From Deltaproteobacteria bacterium (GTDB taxonomy: Bacteria; JAMCPX01), in the NCBI GenBank assembly GCA_023381995.1, contig JAMCVD010000112.1:1-54138 (forward strand): DNA of 54,138 nucleotides. Reading direction: 5' to 3'. Below are positions 33,884-42,442 of this stretch, one piece after another. The translations under genes were made by a program, and so were the position numbers. The notes under the pieces were generated by a model. The model had not been told where the DNA came from. It saw only the letters and a list, made by a program, of their open reading frames with translations, and did not search any database. The first letter of the stretch is position 1. Every line of letters starts with the position of its first letter.

Positions 33884-35266
33884 CTAGTCCATGATACCAT
33901 ATTTCTTTATCCTGTATCTCAGCGAGCGCATCGGTATACCCAGCAATTCACAGGCCCTGGTCCTGTCGCCGGAGCATGCCCTGATCGCGTCCTCTATCAG
34001 TCCCTTTTCTATGGTGTTGAGGAGGTTGTCAATCACACCGTTGAATGTAAGCTTGATGTCTTCCAGCGTATACCCGTGCCCGCCCTTGTCCGAGACGACG
34101 TGGGTCAATTCCGGCGGGAGTGATTCGGGCAGTATGACAGGCGTTGACTCTATCGCGACCGCCCTTTCTACGATGTTCTCAAGCTCCCGGACATTGCCTG
34201 GATAATAGTAGCCCTTCAATAGGTCCATTGCCTCTTTTGAGAAGTTCTGGATGCCTTTGTTGAACTCCCCGCTGTATTTTTCGAGGAAGTGTCTCGCCAG
34301 AGGTAGTATATCGTCCTTCCTGTCTCTCAAGGGCCTCATCTCTATCTGTATTACATTCAATCTGTAGAACAGGTCTTCCCTGAACCTGGACTCTTTTATG
34401 AGCTGTTTCAGGTCCCTGTTCGTAGCGGATATTATTCTTACATCTACGGGGTACTCCGTCGGGTCTCCCACGGGCTTTACTTTTTTGTCCTGAATGATCC
34501 TCAACAACTTCACCTGGGTCTGAATCGGCAGTTCGCTGACCTCGTCGAGGAAGATGGTGCCACCGTCCGCCTCGAGAAAGAGTCCCTTTTTGTTTTCTAT
34601 GGCCCCGGTAAACGAACCTCTCTTGTGACCGAACAGTTCGCTCTCGACGAGATTCTCGGGGATTGCTCCGCAGTTGATCGGTATGAAGGGCTCGTCCTGC
34701 CGTGTGCCCTGATTGTGTATTGCACGGGCCACGAGCTCTTTGCCGGTCCCGGATTCGCCGTAGATGAGGATGTTGGTCCTCGTGTCTTTTACCCTGTTTA
34801 TGAGATTGAAGACTTCCTGCATGCTGCTGCTGACGCCCACGATGTCCCATTTCCCGTCCTTCATGCCGAGTTCCTGCCTGAGCCTTTTGTTCTCATGCTC
34901 GATCTTCTTGGTTTCGATGGCACGGCGGATCCGCAGCCTTAGATCGTCGTTGTTGAACGGTTTCGTAATGTAATCGTGTGCGCCGAGCTTTATTGCCTCC
35001 ACGGCGGTCTCTATGGTCCCGAACGCCGTTATGACGATCACCTGTATGTCGGGATAGAGCTCCCGTGCCTTTTTCAGCACTTCCAATCCGTTTATGGCAG
35101 GCATCATAAGATCGGTTACGATGAGATCGAAATAATTTTCCTTTAAGAGCAGGATGGCATCGGCACCATCTCTGGCACACGTCACGCTGTACCGCTCACG
35201 TTTCAGCACGAGTTCGAGGAACTCGCGCATCCCTTTATCGTCGTCCACAACAAGTATTTGGATCAT
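33884..35266 (-). CDS. pilR: Sigma-54-dependent response regulator, PilR-like
   Basis: A 460-residue NtrC-family activator. It has a receiver domain (phospho-acceptor Asp in the YFDLIVTDLMMP strand, about residue 54; Lys in TKPF near 104), a sigma-54 AAA+ domain (GESGTGKELVARAIH; ELFGHKRGSFTGA; GGTIFLDEVSELP) and a C-terminal Fis-type helix-turn-helix (DRTRACELLGIPMRSLRYRI). The loop that contacts sigma-54 reads GSFTGA instead of the standard GAFTGA. It lies 33 bases after the membrane kinase gene pilS and behind pilBTC, the usual pilS-pilR position; PilR family members activate pilin genes. No pilA is in the window. The porin-cytochrome pair follows on the same strand. Confidence 0.88.
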   Translation of the reverse strand: MIQILVVDDDKGMREFLELVLKRERYSVTCARDGADAILLLKENYFDLIVTDLMMPAINGLEVLKKARELYPDIQVIVITAFGTIETAVEAIKLGAHDYITKPFNNDDLRLRIRRAIETKKIEHENKRLRQELGMKDGKWDIVGVSSSMQEVFNLINRVKDTRTNILIYGESGTGKELVARAIHNQGTRQDEPFIPINCGAIPENLVESELFGHKRGSFTGAIENKKGLFLEADGGTIFLDEVSELPIQTQVKLLRIIQDKKVKPVGDPTEYPVDVRIISATNRDLKQLIKESRFREDLFYRLNVIQIEMRPLRDRKDDILPLARHFLEKYSGEFNKGIQNFSKEAMDLLKGYYYPGNVRELENIVERAVAIESTPVILPESLPPELTHVVSDKGGHGYTLEDIKLTFNGVIDNLLNTIEKGLIEDAIRACSGDRTRACELLGIPMRSLRYRIKKYGIMD

Positions 35267-35299
35267 AGTGAGGTCCCTTTCGTCCCTCGCTCTATCGTA

Positions 35300-36943
35300 C
35301 TACAGCGGCAGTCTGACTTCAACGGTCGTGCCCGCGCCCTTCTTGCTCTGTATGGACAGGGCGCCGTTGTGCTGCTCAACGATGGACTGTACGACCGGCA
35401 GGCCGAGCCCCGTGCCCCCGGGGTTTGTCGTCCAGAAAGGCTCGGTGGATGACCGTATCTCGTCCTCATCCATGCCCTGTCCATTGTCCTTAACGAGGAT
35501 CGAGACGTCGCTGTCCCTTTCGATGCATTCGACGGTCACCGTGCCGGCTTCCCTGATTGCATGAATAGCATTAAGGACGAGGTTGAGCAATATCTGTTTC
35601 ATCTTGAGCGTGTCTGCCCTTATGGAGGTCCTGTCCGCTACCGCGTTGAGCATGGTTACCGAAGGATTGTAGTCCACCCTCTCCATGACGCTCTCGAACA
35701 CCTCGTCGACGATCGGCTTCAGCATTACGCCCTCCTGTATGTTCGTAACGGGCTTCGACATGGAGAGGAACTCGGTGACGAGGTTATTTATCCTGTCTAC
35801 CTCCCTGAATACGAGACCCAGCGGCTTCTCAAATCTTTCGTTGTCTCCCAGGTCCTCTCTGAGGAGCTGGATCATCCCGCTGATGGAAGCGAGGGGGTTG
35901 CGTATCTCGTGGGCAACGCTTGCCGCGAGCCGGCCGGCGGTCACGAGTATGTCCGCCCGTTTGAGCCGTGCCTCCATCTTTTTCATCTCGGACAGGTCCT
36001 GAAAGGCTATGACCATGCCTATCGGCCTGGCCGTGCCCTTATAAAGGTTGGATATGGTGTAGCCTATCTGGATCGATGTACCGTCCTTTCTTCTGATGCC
36101 GAGCTCGTTCCTCTTGATGGTGAAGTCCTTGAGCTGGATGCCGGGCAGTATGTCCTCTATGACCTTGCCGGCGACCTCGCCGATGCTGTATCCTGTTATA
36201 TGACAGGCAGCGGGGTTCATTGTGCTGATCCTGTCGGAGGCATCGAGGGTTATCAGGCCGGTATCTATACTGTCGATAATGATGGTATGGAGGTTTTTCA
36301 GTCGTATGAGGTCCGTGCTGCTTGCAGACAGTGCCTTTTTTGCCCTGGTGAGGCTGTCACCAAGGAATGCGCTCAAAACACCCACGATAAACATCGTACT
36401 CATGTACGTGATCATATTGACCAGCGTTCCCCTGGCGGAGGTAAAGAGCTGCGAGGGCGGTATGAGCGACGGGAGCAGCCGGTAGTATTGTACGTCGACG
36501 AGCAACCCATACAGTATCGAAGACAGGGACGCAAACATGAGTGCTCCCTTTTTAGAGAGCAGGAACCCGCCCTCCATGGCGACGAAGAGGTACAGAAAGG
36601 TATAGATGCTGTCGATGCCCCCTGTCATTGTAACAATGGATGATACGAACACCGCATCCAGTGCAGTGACAAAGTAGGCCATGCTTTTGAGCGCCTCTTG
36701 TTTTCTCAGGGTCAGCAGCTCCACAAGACTGAGCACATAGAGGGCCACTATCAGTATGATCAAGGGAGACAGCCACGGGAGCGTGCTGAAGACAGCCCTG
36801 TACCGATATATTGTTACCGCAAGGCCTATGAGCAGGGTGACAATGGTCAGTCGAATCCCCGTGGACCAGTAGAGCCTGCTCAAAAGCTCTTGTTTCTCTA
36901 TCGGCGGTTCCGGCGAGGGGATATCGGTATAGTGTTTCATCAC
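35300..36943 (-). CDS. pilS: Membrane sensor histidine kinase, PilS-like
   Basis: A 547-residue sensor kinase. The N-terminus has about six membrane helices (residues about 28-200), then a PAS domain (IIIDSIDTGLITLDASDRIS; NPAACHITGYS), a HisKA domain with the phosphorylated His in VAHEIRNPLASI, and an ATPase domain (NLVLNAIHAI, KDNGQGMDEDE, TGLGLPVVQSIVEQHNG). This is the PilS architecture. The start is GTG 36943 or the adjacent ATG 36940. There is no standard ribosome site: the start overlaps the TGA of a 13-codon copy of the pilC tail, a TGATG overlap typical of translational coupling. See the repeat at 36946-37048. Confidence 0.88.
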   Translation of the reverse strand: MMKHYTDIPSPEPPIEKQELLSRLYWSTGIRLTIVTLLIGLAVTIYRYRAVFSTLPWLSPLIILIVALYVLSLVELLTLRKQEALKSMAYFVTALDAVFVSSIVTMTGGIDSIYTFLYLFVAMEGGFLLSKKGALMFASLSSILYGLLVDVQYYRLLPSLIPPSQLFTSARGTLVNMITYMSTMFIVGVLSAFLGDSLTRAKKALSASSTDLIRLKNLHTIIIDSIDTGLITLDASDRISTMNPAACHITGYSIGEVAGKVIEDILPGIQLKDFTIKRNELGIRRKDGTSIQIGYTISNLYKGTARPIGMVIAFQDLSEMKKMEARLKRADILVTAGRLAASVAHEIRNPLASISGMIQLLREDLGDNERFEKPLGLVFREVDRINNLVTEFLSMSKPVTNIQEGVMLKPIVDEVFESVMERVDYNPSVTMLNAVADRTSIRADTLKMKQILLNLVLNAIHAIREAGTVTVECIERDSDVSILVKDNGQGMDEDEIRSSTEPFWTTNPGGTGLGLPVVQSIVEQHNGALSIQSKKGAGTTVEVRLPL

Positions 36944-36945
36944 TG

Positions 36946-37048
36946 GATTGTACTTGCAATCTTGAAGATTGGTAAGTACATGTTTTCTTGCTCCGATAGC
37001 CTGTACTATTTGATTGTACTTGCAATCTTAAAGATTGGCAAGTACATG
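36946..37048 (-). repeat. Duplicated, hairpin-forming pilC tail in front of pilS
   Basis: A 37-base unit occurs at 36946-36982 and 37012-37048, 66 bases apart, with 35 of 37 identical. Each unit is itself a near-perfect inverted repeat: GTACTTGCAATCTT against AAGATTGGCAAGTAC with one bulged base. The right copy encodes the last residues of PilC (MYLPIFKIASTIK, then TAG). The left copy encodes MYLPIFKIASTIQ, then a TGA overlapping the pilS start. Both base differences are silent in this frame, and the 66-base spacing keeps them in phase. A GGAG lies nine bases before the left ATG, so a 13-residue coupling peptide for pilS is possible. Confidence 0.8.
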
Positions 37049-38217
37049 GCAACGACGAGTCCGCCGATGACGACGCCGAGGAAGACGATCAACAGCGGCT
37101 CGATAAGCGATGTCATCGCGGCGACCGCAGTGTCCACCTCTTCGTCGTAGAAGTCTGCTATCTTCGACAGCATCGCATCCATGTTGCCCGTCGCCTCTCC
37201 CACTGAGATCATCTGAACGACCATGGAGGGGAAGACCTTCGTCTGCGCAAGGGGCTCGGAGATCGTTTTCCCTGCCGCTATGCTCTCCCTCGCCTTCATA
37301 ATGGCGTTCTCTATGATCACGTTGCCCGATGTGCGTGCGACGATCTCGAGGCCGTCCATGATGGGCACACCGCTCGATATCATGGTTGAGAGCGTCCTGG
37401 TGAACCTCGCCACGGCATTCTTGCGTATGATCTCCCCGAACACAGGCGTTTTCAGCAGCAGCCCGTCTATGACGAACTGGCCGCTCGATGTCTTGTAGTA
37501 GCGTCTGATCGCGTACACCACCGCCCCTATCCCGATAATCAGGTAGAGAATATAGTGTTTCAGGAAATTGCTGAGGTCCATGACGAACTGTGTCGGTGCG
37601 GGCAGGGCAGCGCCCACATCGGCGAACATCTTCGCAAAGATGGGTATTACGAAGAGAAGGAGGATCGCGACCGCGCCTGCCGCGACCGACAAGACCACTA
37701 TCGGGTATACCATCGCGCCCTTTACCCTGCCTTTCAGCTTTTCGGCCTTTTCGATATAGGTGGCAAGCCGTGCGAGGATTGTATCGAGCATACCGCCCAC
37801 CTCTCCTGCCGAAACAAGGTTGGTATAGAGTGAGTCGAAGGTCTCCGGGTGCTTCTTCAGGGCGGCGGCGAACGTGGAGCCGCCTTCTATGGACGCTTTT
37901 ATGTCTTTGATGGTCTTCTGAAAGGTCTTGTTGGGCTGCTGGGCACCGAGTATGTCGAGGCACTGGACAAGCGGCAGGCCTGAGTCTATCATTGTCGCAA
38001 ACTGCCTCGTAAAAACGGACAGGTCTTTGCCCGTGACCTTTTCCTTAAAGATGCTTAGATTGGCGAGATCGAGGGATGCCTTCTTTTCCTTGATGGTGAT
38101 GGGCCTTATGTCCTGCTGTCTCAGTATGGCTATTACGGCGTTCTCGTTCTGGGCGTCTGTGCTGCCTTTTACGGTCTCGCCTGTTTTTTTAATCCCTTCC
38201 CACCTAAAAACAGCCAT
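37006..38217 (-). CDS. pilC: Type IV pilus inner-membrane platform protein PilC
   Basis: A 403-residue polytopic protein of the GspF/PilC family that anchors the assembly motors. It has two repeated GspF domains, each ending in membrane helices: first half with LSVFTRQFATMIDSGLPLVQ and AGEVGGMLDTIL, second half with VARFTRTLSTMISSGVPIMDG and VGEATGNMDAMLSKIADFYD. The last helix GVVIGGLVVAMYLPIFKIAS is standard. Ribosome site AAGGGAGG precedes the ATG. It ends in TAG at 37006; readthrough would add a 21-residue extension containing a second copy of the tail. It lies 13 bases after pilT. Confidence 0.93.
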   Translation of the reverse strand: MAVFRWEGIKKTGETVKGSTDAQNENAVIAILRQQDIRPITIKEKKASLDLANLSIFKEKVTGKDLSVFTRQFATMIDSGLPLVQCLDILGAQQPNKTFQKTIKDIKASIEGGSTFAAALKKHPETFDSLYTNLVSAGEVGGMLDTILARLATYIEKAEKLKGRVKGAMVYPIVVLSVAAGAVAILLLFVIPIFAKMFADVGAALPAPTQFVMDLSNFLKHYILYLIIGIGAVVYAIRRYYKTSSGQFVIDGLLLKTPVFGEIIRKNAVARFTRTLSTMISSGVPIMDGLEIVARTSGNVIIENAIMKARESIAAGKTISEPLAQTKVFPSMVVQMISVGEATGNMDAMLSKIADFYDEEVDTAVAAMTSLIEPLLIVFLGVVIGGLVVAMYLPIFKIASTIK

Positions 38218-38230
38218 TGCTTACCTCCCT

Positions 38231-39358
38231 TTAAAAGCTTTTCTGGGCATTCTGCATCCGTGCCTGAGCCTGGATGGACGGCGGGACTGGGGAGCCGGAC
38301 TGCAGCATCTGTTTGAGTTCTTCGAGATCCGTCGAGTAGATCATGGCGTCGTCCACCGAGATGAGTTTCCTCTGAAAGAGGTTGAACAAAGATTGGTTCA
38401 TTGTCTGCATGCCGAACTTTGCCTGTCCAACCTGCATATGGGAGTATATCTGATGGACCTTTTCCTCCCTTATCAGGTTCCTTACGGCAGGCGTGGGTAT
38501 CAATACCTCGCACGCCAGCACCCTGCCCGGCTGGTTGTACTTGGGTATAAGAGACTGGGTCAATACGCCTTCGAGGACGAAGGAGAGCTGTGCCCTTACC
38601 TGGGGCTGCTGGTGCGGGGGGAATGCATCGATTACCCTGTTTATCGTCTGGACCGCGGAGTTCGTGTGCAGTGTCGCAAGGACGAGGTGTCCGGTTTCGG
38701 CCGTATTCAGTGCGGCCTCGATCGTCTCGAGGTCCCTCATCTCGCCGATAAGCACGACGTCCGGGTCCTGCCTCAGAATATACTTTAAGGCGTTCGAGAA
38801 ACCCTTTGTGTCTGCCCCCACCTCCCTCTGGTTTACCACGCAGTTCTTGTGGGGGTGAAGATACTCTATAGGGTCTTCTATGGTGATGATATGCTCGTGC
38901 CTGTCCTCGTTTATCTTGGATATTATCGAGGCGAGCGTCGTCGTCTTGCCGCTGCCCGTCGGGCCCGTTACAAGGATCAGCCCTCTTGCCTTTTTTGTGA
39001 TTTCGGACACTACGGGTGGAAGGCCGAGCTCATCAAAGCCCAATATTTTGAAAGGGATTGTCCTGAACGCACCGGCGACTGCCCCCCTTTGCATGAAGAT
39101 GTTCGCCCTGAACCTGCTGAGCCCCTTTACCCCGAAGGACAGGTCGAGCTCGTTGTCCTGCTCGAATTTTTGTTTCTGTGCGTCCGTGAGGATGCTATAG
39201 CACAGCTGTTTCGTCTCGGTTGCAGTCAGGGGCGGCACTTTTAACGGCGCTAATTCGCCGTCTATCCTGAGCTGGGGCGGACTGCCTGTCGTTATATGAA
39301 GATCGCTTGCCCCTTTCTCTATCATTACCTTTAGCAACTGGTGCAGATTGAAACTCAT
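38231..39358 (-). CDS. pilT: Type IV pilus retraction ATPase PilT
   Basis: The hexameric motor that depolymerises pili and drives twitching. Of 375 residues, the N-terminal PAS-like domain starts LHQLLKVMIEKGASDLHITT; the core shows Walker A GPTGSGKTTTLASI, an Asp box (EDPIEYLHPH), Walker B (VVLIGEMRDLETIEAAL), a His box (GHLVLATLHTNSAVQTINR), and the PilT-specific retraction motif close to AIRNLIRE, here AVRNLIREEK. The ribosome site is GGAGGGG. It lies between pilB and pilC in the common bacterial order. Confidence 0.95.
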   Translation of the reverse strand: MSFNLHQLLKVMIEKGASDLHITTGSPPQLRIDGELAPLKVPPLTATETKQLCYSILTDAQKQKFEQDNELDLSFGVKGLSRFRANIFMQRGAVAGAFRTIPFKILGFDELGLPPVVSEITKKARGLILVTGPTGSGKTTTLASIISKINEDRHEHIITIEDPIEYLHPHKNCVVNQREVGADTKGFSNALKYILRQDPDVVLIGEMRDLETIEAALNTAETGHLVLATLHTNSAVQTINRVIDAFPPHQQPQVRAQLSFVLEGVLTQSLIPKYNQPGRVLACEVLIPTPAVRNLIREEKVHQIYSHMQVGQAKFGMQTMNQSLFNLFQRKLISVDDAMIYSTDLEELKQMLQSGSPVPPSIQAQARMQNAQKSF

Positions 39359-39371
39359 TGCCCCTCCACAT

Positions 39372-41063
39372 TTAATCTTTGGCTGTTACCCTTACAACCT
39401 CATCCACCGTCGTAAGTCCCTTTCTCAGCAGCTCTATCGAGCTCTGCCGCATCGTCATCATGCCGACCCTCATGGCCTCCTTCTTTATTTCATTAGCAGA
39501 TGCACCCGCCAATATCAATTCCCTTATTTCTTCTCCTATGGTAAGGATCTCGTAGACGGCTATCCTGCCCTTGTAGCCGGTGTTGTTGCACGTCGTGCAC
39601 CCCTTGCCCTTATAGACCTTTATCTTTGCAACTTCCGACTCCGATATGCCTATGTCGAGCAACGCCTTTTTCTCGATGTCAATCTCTTCTTTACACTTTT
39701 CGCATGTTTTCCTGACCAGCCTCTGTGCGAGGATGGCATGGACGGACGAGGCGACGAGGAACGGCTCTATGCCCATGTTCAGCAGTCTGTTGATGGTACT
39801 GGGGGCATCATTGGTATGGATTGTCGACAGCACGAGGTGTCCGGTCAGTGCGGCCTTTACAGCTATCTCGGCGGTCTCATAGTCCCTGATCTCTCCGACC
39901 ATGATGATGTTGGGGTCCTGCCTGAGGAACGACCTCAGTGCCGCTGCGAAGTTGAGCCCTATCTCCTCGTGCATCTGTACCTGGTTGACGCCGGGGATGT
40001 TGTACTCGACGGGATCTTCCGCGGTCGAGACATTCTTGGATATCTGGTTCAGCTCTGACAGTGCGGAATAGAGCGTTGTGGTCTTGCCGCTGCCCGTAGG
40101 ACCGGTGACGAGCACCATGCCGTAAGGCTTATGTACGGCGTCCTTGAAGTCTTTGAGCTGCTTCTCGTTGAAGCCGAGCTTCGTCATGTCGAGCTGCAGG
40201 TTTGACTTGTCGAGCAACCTCAGGACGATCTTCTCGCCGAAGAGCGTGGGAAGGACGGAGACACGGAAGTCTATGTCTTTCCCATCGGCGTACCGGATCT
40301 TGATCCTGCCGTCCTGTGGCCTCCTCCTCTCTGCGATGTCCAGCTTTGCCATGATCTTTAATCTCGAGCTTATGGCGTTCTTGAGCGACACGGGGGGCTT
40401 CATTATCTCGTACAGCATACCGTCGATCCTGAACCTTACCCTGAAGCTCTTCTCGTACGGCTCCACGTGGATATCGCTTGCGCCCCTCTTGATCGCATCG
40501 TTCAGGATCGAGTTCACGAGCTTGATGACGGGCGCCTCCTCGCTCGCTTTCTCGAGGCTCTTGATGTCTATGTTGTCTTCCTCCCCGATGACTTCGTATT
40601 CTTCCGCGGCCTCATCCAGTATGCCCTGATAGTCCGTGGATATCTCGAAGAACTTTTCTATGGCCTTTTTCAGGGCACCCTCCGTGGCCGCGACGAACTC
40701 GACGTTGTAGCCTGTTAAAAACTTTATCTCGTCTATCACAGCGAGGTTGGTCGGGTCCGAAGTCGCCACAATGAGGGTGGCGCCCGTCTGATTGACGGGT
40801 ATGACAAGGTGCTTCTTTGCGATGTTCTCGGGTATCTTGCGAGCTATCTCTTTGTCTATATCGAACTCGTCGAGGTTTATGACAGGAACATTGTACTGTT
40901 TGCTGAGGAAGGTGAGCAGCTCTTCGTCGGTAACAAATCCAAGCTTCGTAAGGCTCGAGCCCAGTCGGCCCCCCTCGGCTTTCTGCTCTTCTATGGCTTT
41001 CTTCAGTTGGTCTGTTGTTATTAAGTTTTCTTTAACAAGAAGCTCACCGAGTCTCGAAGTCAT
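39372..41063 (-). CDS. pilB: Type IV pilus assembly ATPase PilB
   Basis: The extension motor for pilus assembly. The protein (563 residues from the ATG at 41063) has an N-terminal MshEN domain (LGELLVKENLITTDQLKKAI; binding of c-di-GMP is known for such domains), then GspE-type ATPase motifs: Walker A GPTGSGKTTTLYSAL, an Asp box (EDPVEYNIPG), Walker B (IIMVGEIRDYETAEIAV), a His box (GHLVLSTIHTNDAPSTINR), and the four-Cys zinc site CEKC/CTTC. The upstream AAGGGGGGGG serves as ribosome site; a frame open to 41093 has a poorer start. A strong promoter is 33 bases upstream (41096-41124). Confidence 0.95.
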   Translation of the reverse strand: MTSRLGELLVKENLITTDQLKKAIEEQKAEGGRLGSSLTKLGFVTDEELLTFLSKQYNVPVINLDEFDIDKEIARKIPENIAKKHLVIPVNQTGATLIVATSDPTNLAVIDEIKFLTGYNVEFVAATEGALKKAIEKFFEISTDYQGILDEAAEEYEVIGEEDNIDIKSLEKASEEAPVIKLVNSILNDAIKRGASDIHVEPYEKSFRVRFRIDGMLYEIMKPPVSLKNAISSRLKIMAKLDIAERRRPQDGRIKIRYADGKDIDFRVSVLPTLFGEKIVLRLLDKSNLQLDMTKLGFNEKQLKDFKDAVHKPYGMVLVTGPTGSGKTTTLYSALSELNQISKNVSTAEDPVEYNIPGVNQVQMHEEIGLNFAAALRSFLRQDPNIIMVGEIRDYETAEIAVKAALTGHLVLSTIHTNDAPSTINRLLNMGIEPFLVASSVHAILAQRLVRKTCEKCKEEIDIEKKALLDIGISESEVAKIKVYKGKGCTTCNNTGYKGRIAVYEILTIGEEIRELILAGASANEIKKEAMRVGMMTMRQSSIELLRKGLTTVDEVVRVTAKD

Positions 41064-41095
41064 ACATGTGCCCCCCCCTTCAGGTATTTGCACGA

Positions 41096-41124
41096 AGTAT
41101 ACGGTAAACCGCTGATGGTGTCAA
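41096..41124 (-). promoter_or_regulatory. Promoter for pilBTCSR
   Basis: On the minus strand TTGACA (41124-41119) and TATACT (41101-41096) are separated by exactly 17 bases, a near-perfect sigma-70 promoter. It is the only clear promoter between the M28 peptidase gene and the end of the pil cluster. Confidence 0.7.
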
Positions 41125-41230
41125 CCCCATTATTGGAAGGCTGTGCTGTTACGCCGGAGGGCAGGGCTTTTCTCTCGGCGGACAGGGCTTGGGCCGGAAG
41201 CAGCGTGCTCTTTCGTCGGCAGGGAATTTG

Positions 41231-42433
41231 CTAATCGCAGAGCCCGGCGGGATCGACCGCCGCGGCGGGCATGTCCATCGCCTCGAGCACTGCCAGAGCA
41301 AGCTCCATACATTCTCTCAGAGACTCTTCCCGTATGTTCTTAACGGTGTCCTCGACGGTATGCCAGTGTCCCGGTAGGCCGGTTTTGTCGAGCCTCACGA
41401 GGCTTGTTGCCGCGAGGCCTTTCCTGCTGAACGGCGTCGCATCCGTATTGCCAAAGGGCAGGACGCCGGGCCTCGCGTTGATCCCGCTCTTCTGTGCGAC
41501 CCTGCGTACAAAGTCCACGAACGTCCCCGAATGCCTCGACCTGACCTCATACTCTCTTTTCACGATGCGGAGGGTGCCGTCCTCGCCAACCATATCGAAA
41601 TTGAGTACGTAGGTGGGAACCGCCTTCAATGTGTCCATGTGCTTCCTTACAAAATGTTGGGACCCTTTCGTGTTGGGCTCTTCCGCACCAAAGGATATAC
41701 ACATCACCTCGGTGTTGATGGGCCTGTGCGAGCCCAGATAGTCTGCCAGGCCAACAGCGACTGCCACGCTCGAGAGGTTATCGTTCGCCCCTTCGGTCTC
41801 GATGTCCGTAACAAGCCCCTTCCGCATAATCTGGGACGTCACGGCACCGAAGAACCCTACCATGAGGGCACCCGTCCATAGCCTGCCCGGCACAAACGGG
41901 TATACGAGCTCGCCCCTGATCATGGCATAGACCGACAGTGCCAGCATGACCAACATGGACACCGTCGTAAAAAACTCCAGAATGGGCATGAGCCAGACGA
42001 ACTGCCTGTGCAAAAGCGTCATGTTGAATGCGGAATCGTGATGGCCCGAGACTATCAGCCTCTGCCTCGTCTCCCCGGACGGCCTGACGGTACCGATGAC
42101 ATTCGCAGTCTTTTTTTTCTCCATGCATCTATCGATGATCTCCCTATCGTACCACCTCGAGAGAAAGAACAGTGTGCCGAAGACGAGCCCGATAACCAGA
42201 GATAGCGCGGGGGATATGAAAAAAGCTATGAATACGGCCAGGACAGCGTACGTGATGATCTCCGTGAGTCTCTGCAGGACCCTCGGTGCCACGTCGAACT
42301 CCTCGACGTCCACCCTGTCGCATGACCTGCCCATAAACCCCTTTACAAGCCCTATCGCCTTCCTGTCCGGCTCCGAGCCCGTTATTCTCGGACCGCACGC
42401 ATTGACTATCGTTACTATGTAATCTTTCAGCAT
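41231..42433 (-). CDS. M28-family zinc peptidase with membrane helices
   Basis: A 400-residue zinc aminopeptidase-like protein. The metal-site motifs are in order: SGHHDSAF (about residue 127), EGANDNLSSVAVAVG (about 219), FGAEEPNTKGSQHF with the catalytic Glu-Glu, FDMVGEDG and the final His in WHTVEDTV near the C-terminus. About four hydrophobic helices are inserted: two near residues 57-90 before the first metal ligand, and two around 145-200 between the first and second. The enzyme domain would therefore face one side of the inner membrane. It has no obvious signal peptide. The ribosome site is weak, nine bases downstream of mltG. Substrate unknown; peptide release during envelope turnover is a guess. 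Confidence 0.8.
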   Translation of the reverse strand: MLKDYIVTIVNACGPRITGSEPDRKAIGLVKGFMGRSCDRVDVEEFDVAPRVLQRLTEIITYAVLAVFIAFFISPALSLVIGLVFGTLFFLSRWYDREIIDRCMEKKKTANVIGTVRPSGETRQRLIVSGHHDSAFNMTLLHRQFVWLMPILEFFTTVSMLVMLALSVYAMIRGELVYPFVPGRLWTGALMVGFFGAVTSQIMRKGLVTDIETEGANDNLSSVAVAVGLADYLGSHRPINTEVMCISFGAEEPNTKGSQHFVRKHMDTLKAVPTYVLNFDMVGEDGTLRIVKREYEVRSRHSGTFVDFVRRVAQKSGINARPGVLPFGNTDATPFSRKGLAATSLVRLDKTGLPGHWHTVEDTVKNIREESLRECMELALAVLEAMDMPAAAVDPAGLCD

Positions 42434-42442
42434 GGTCGTACC

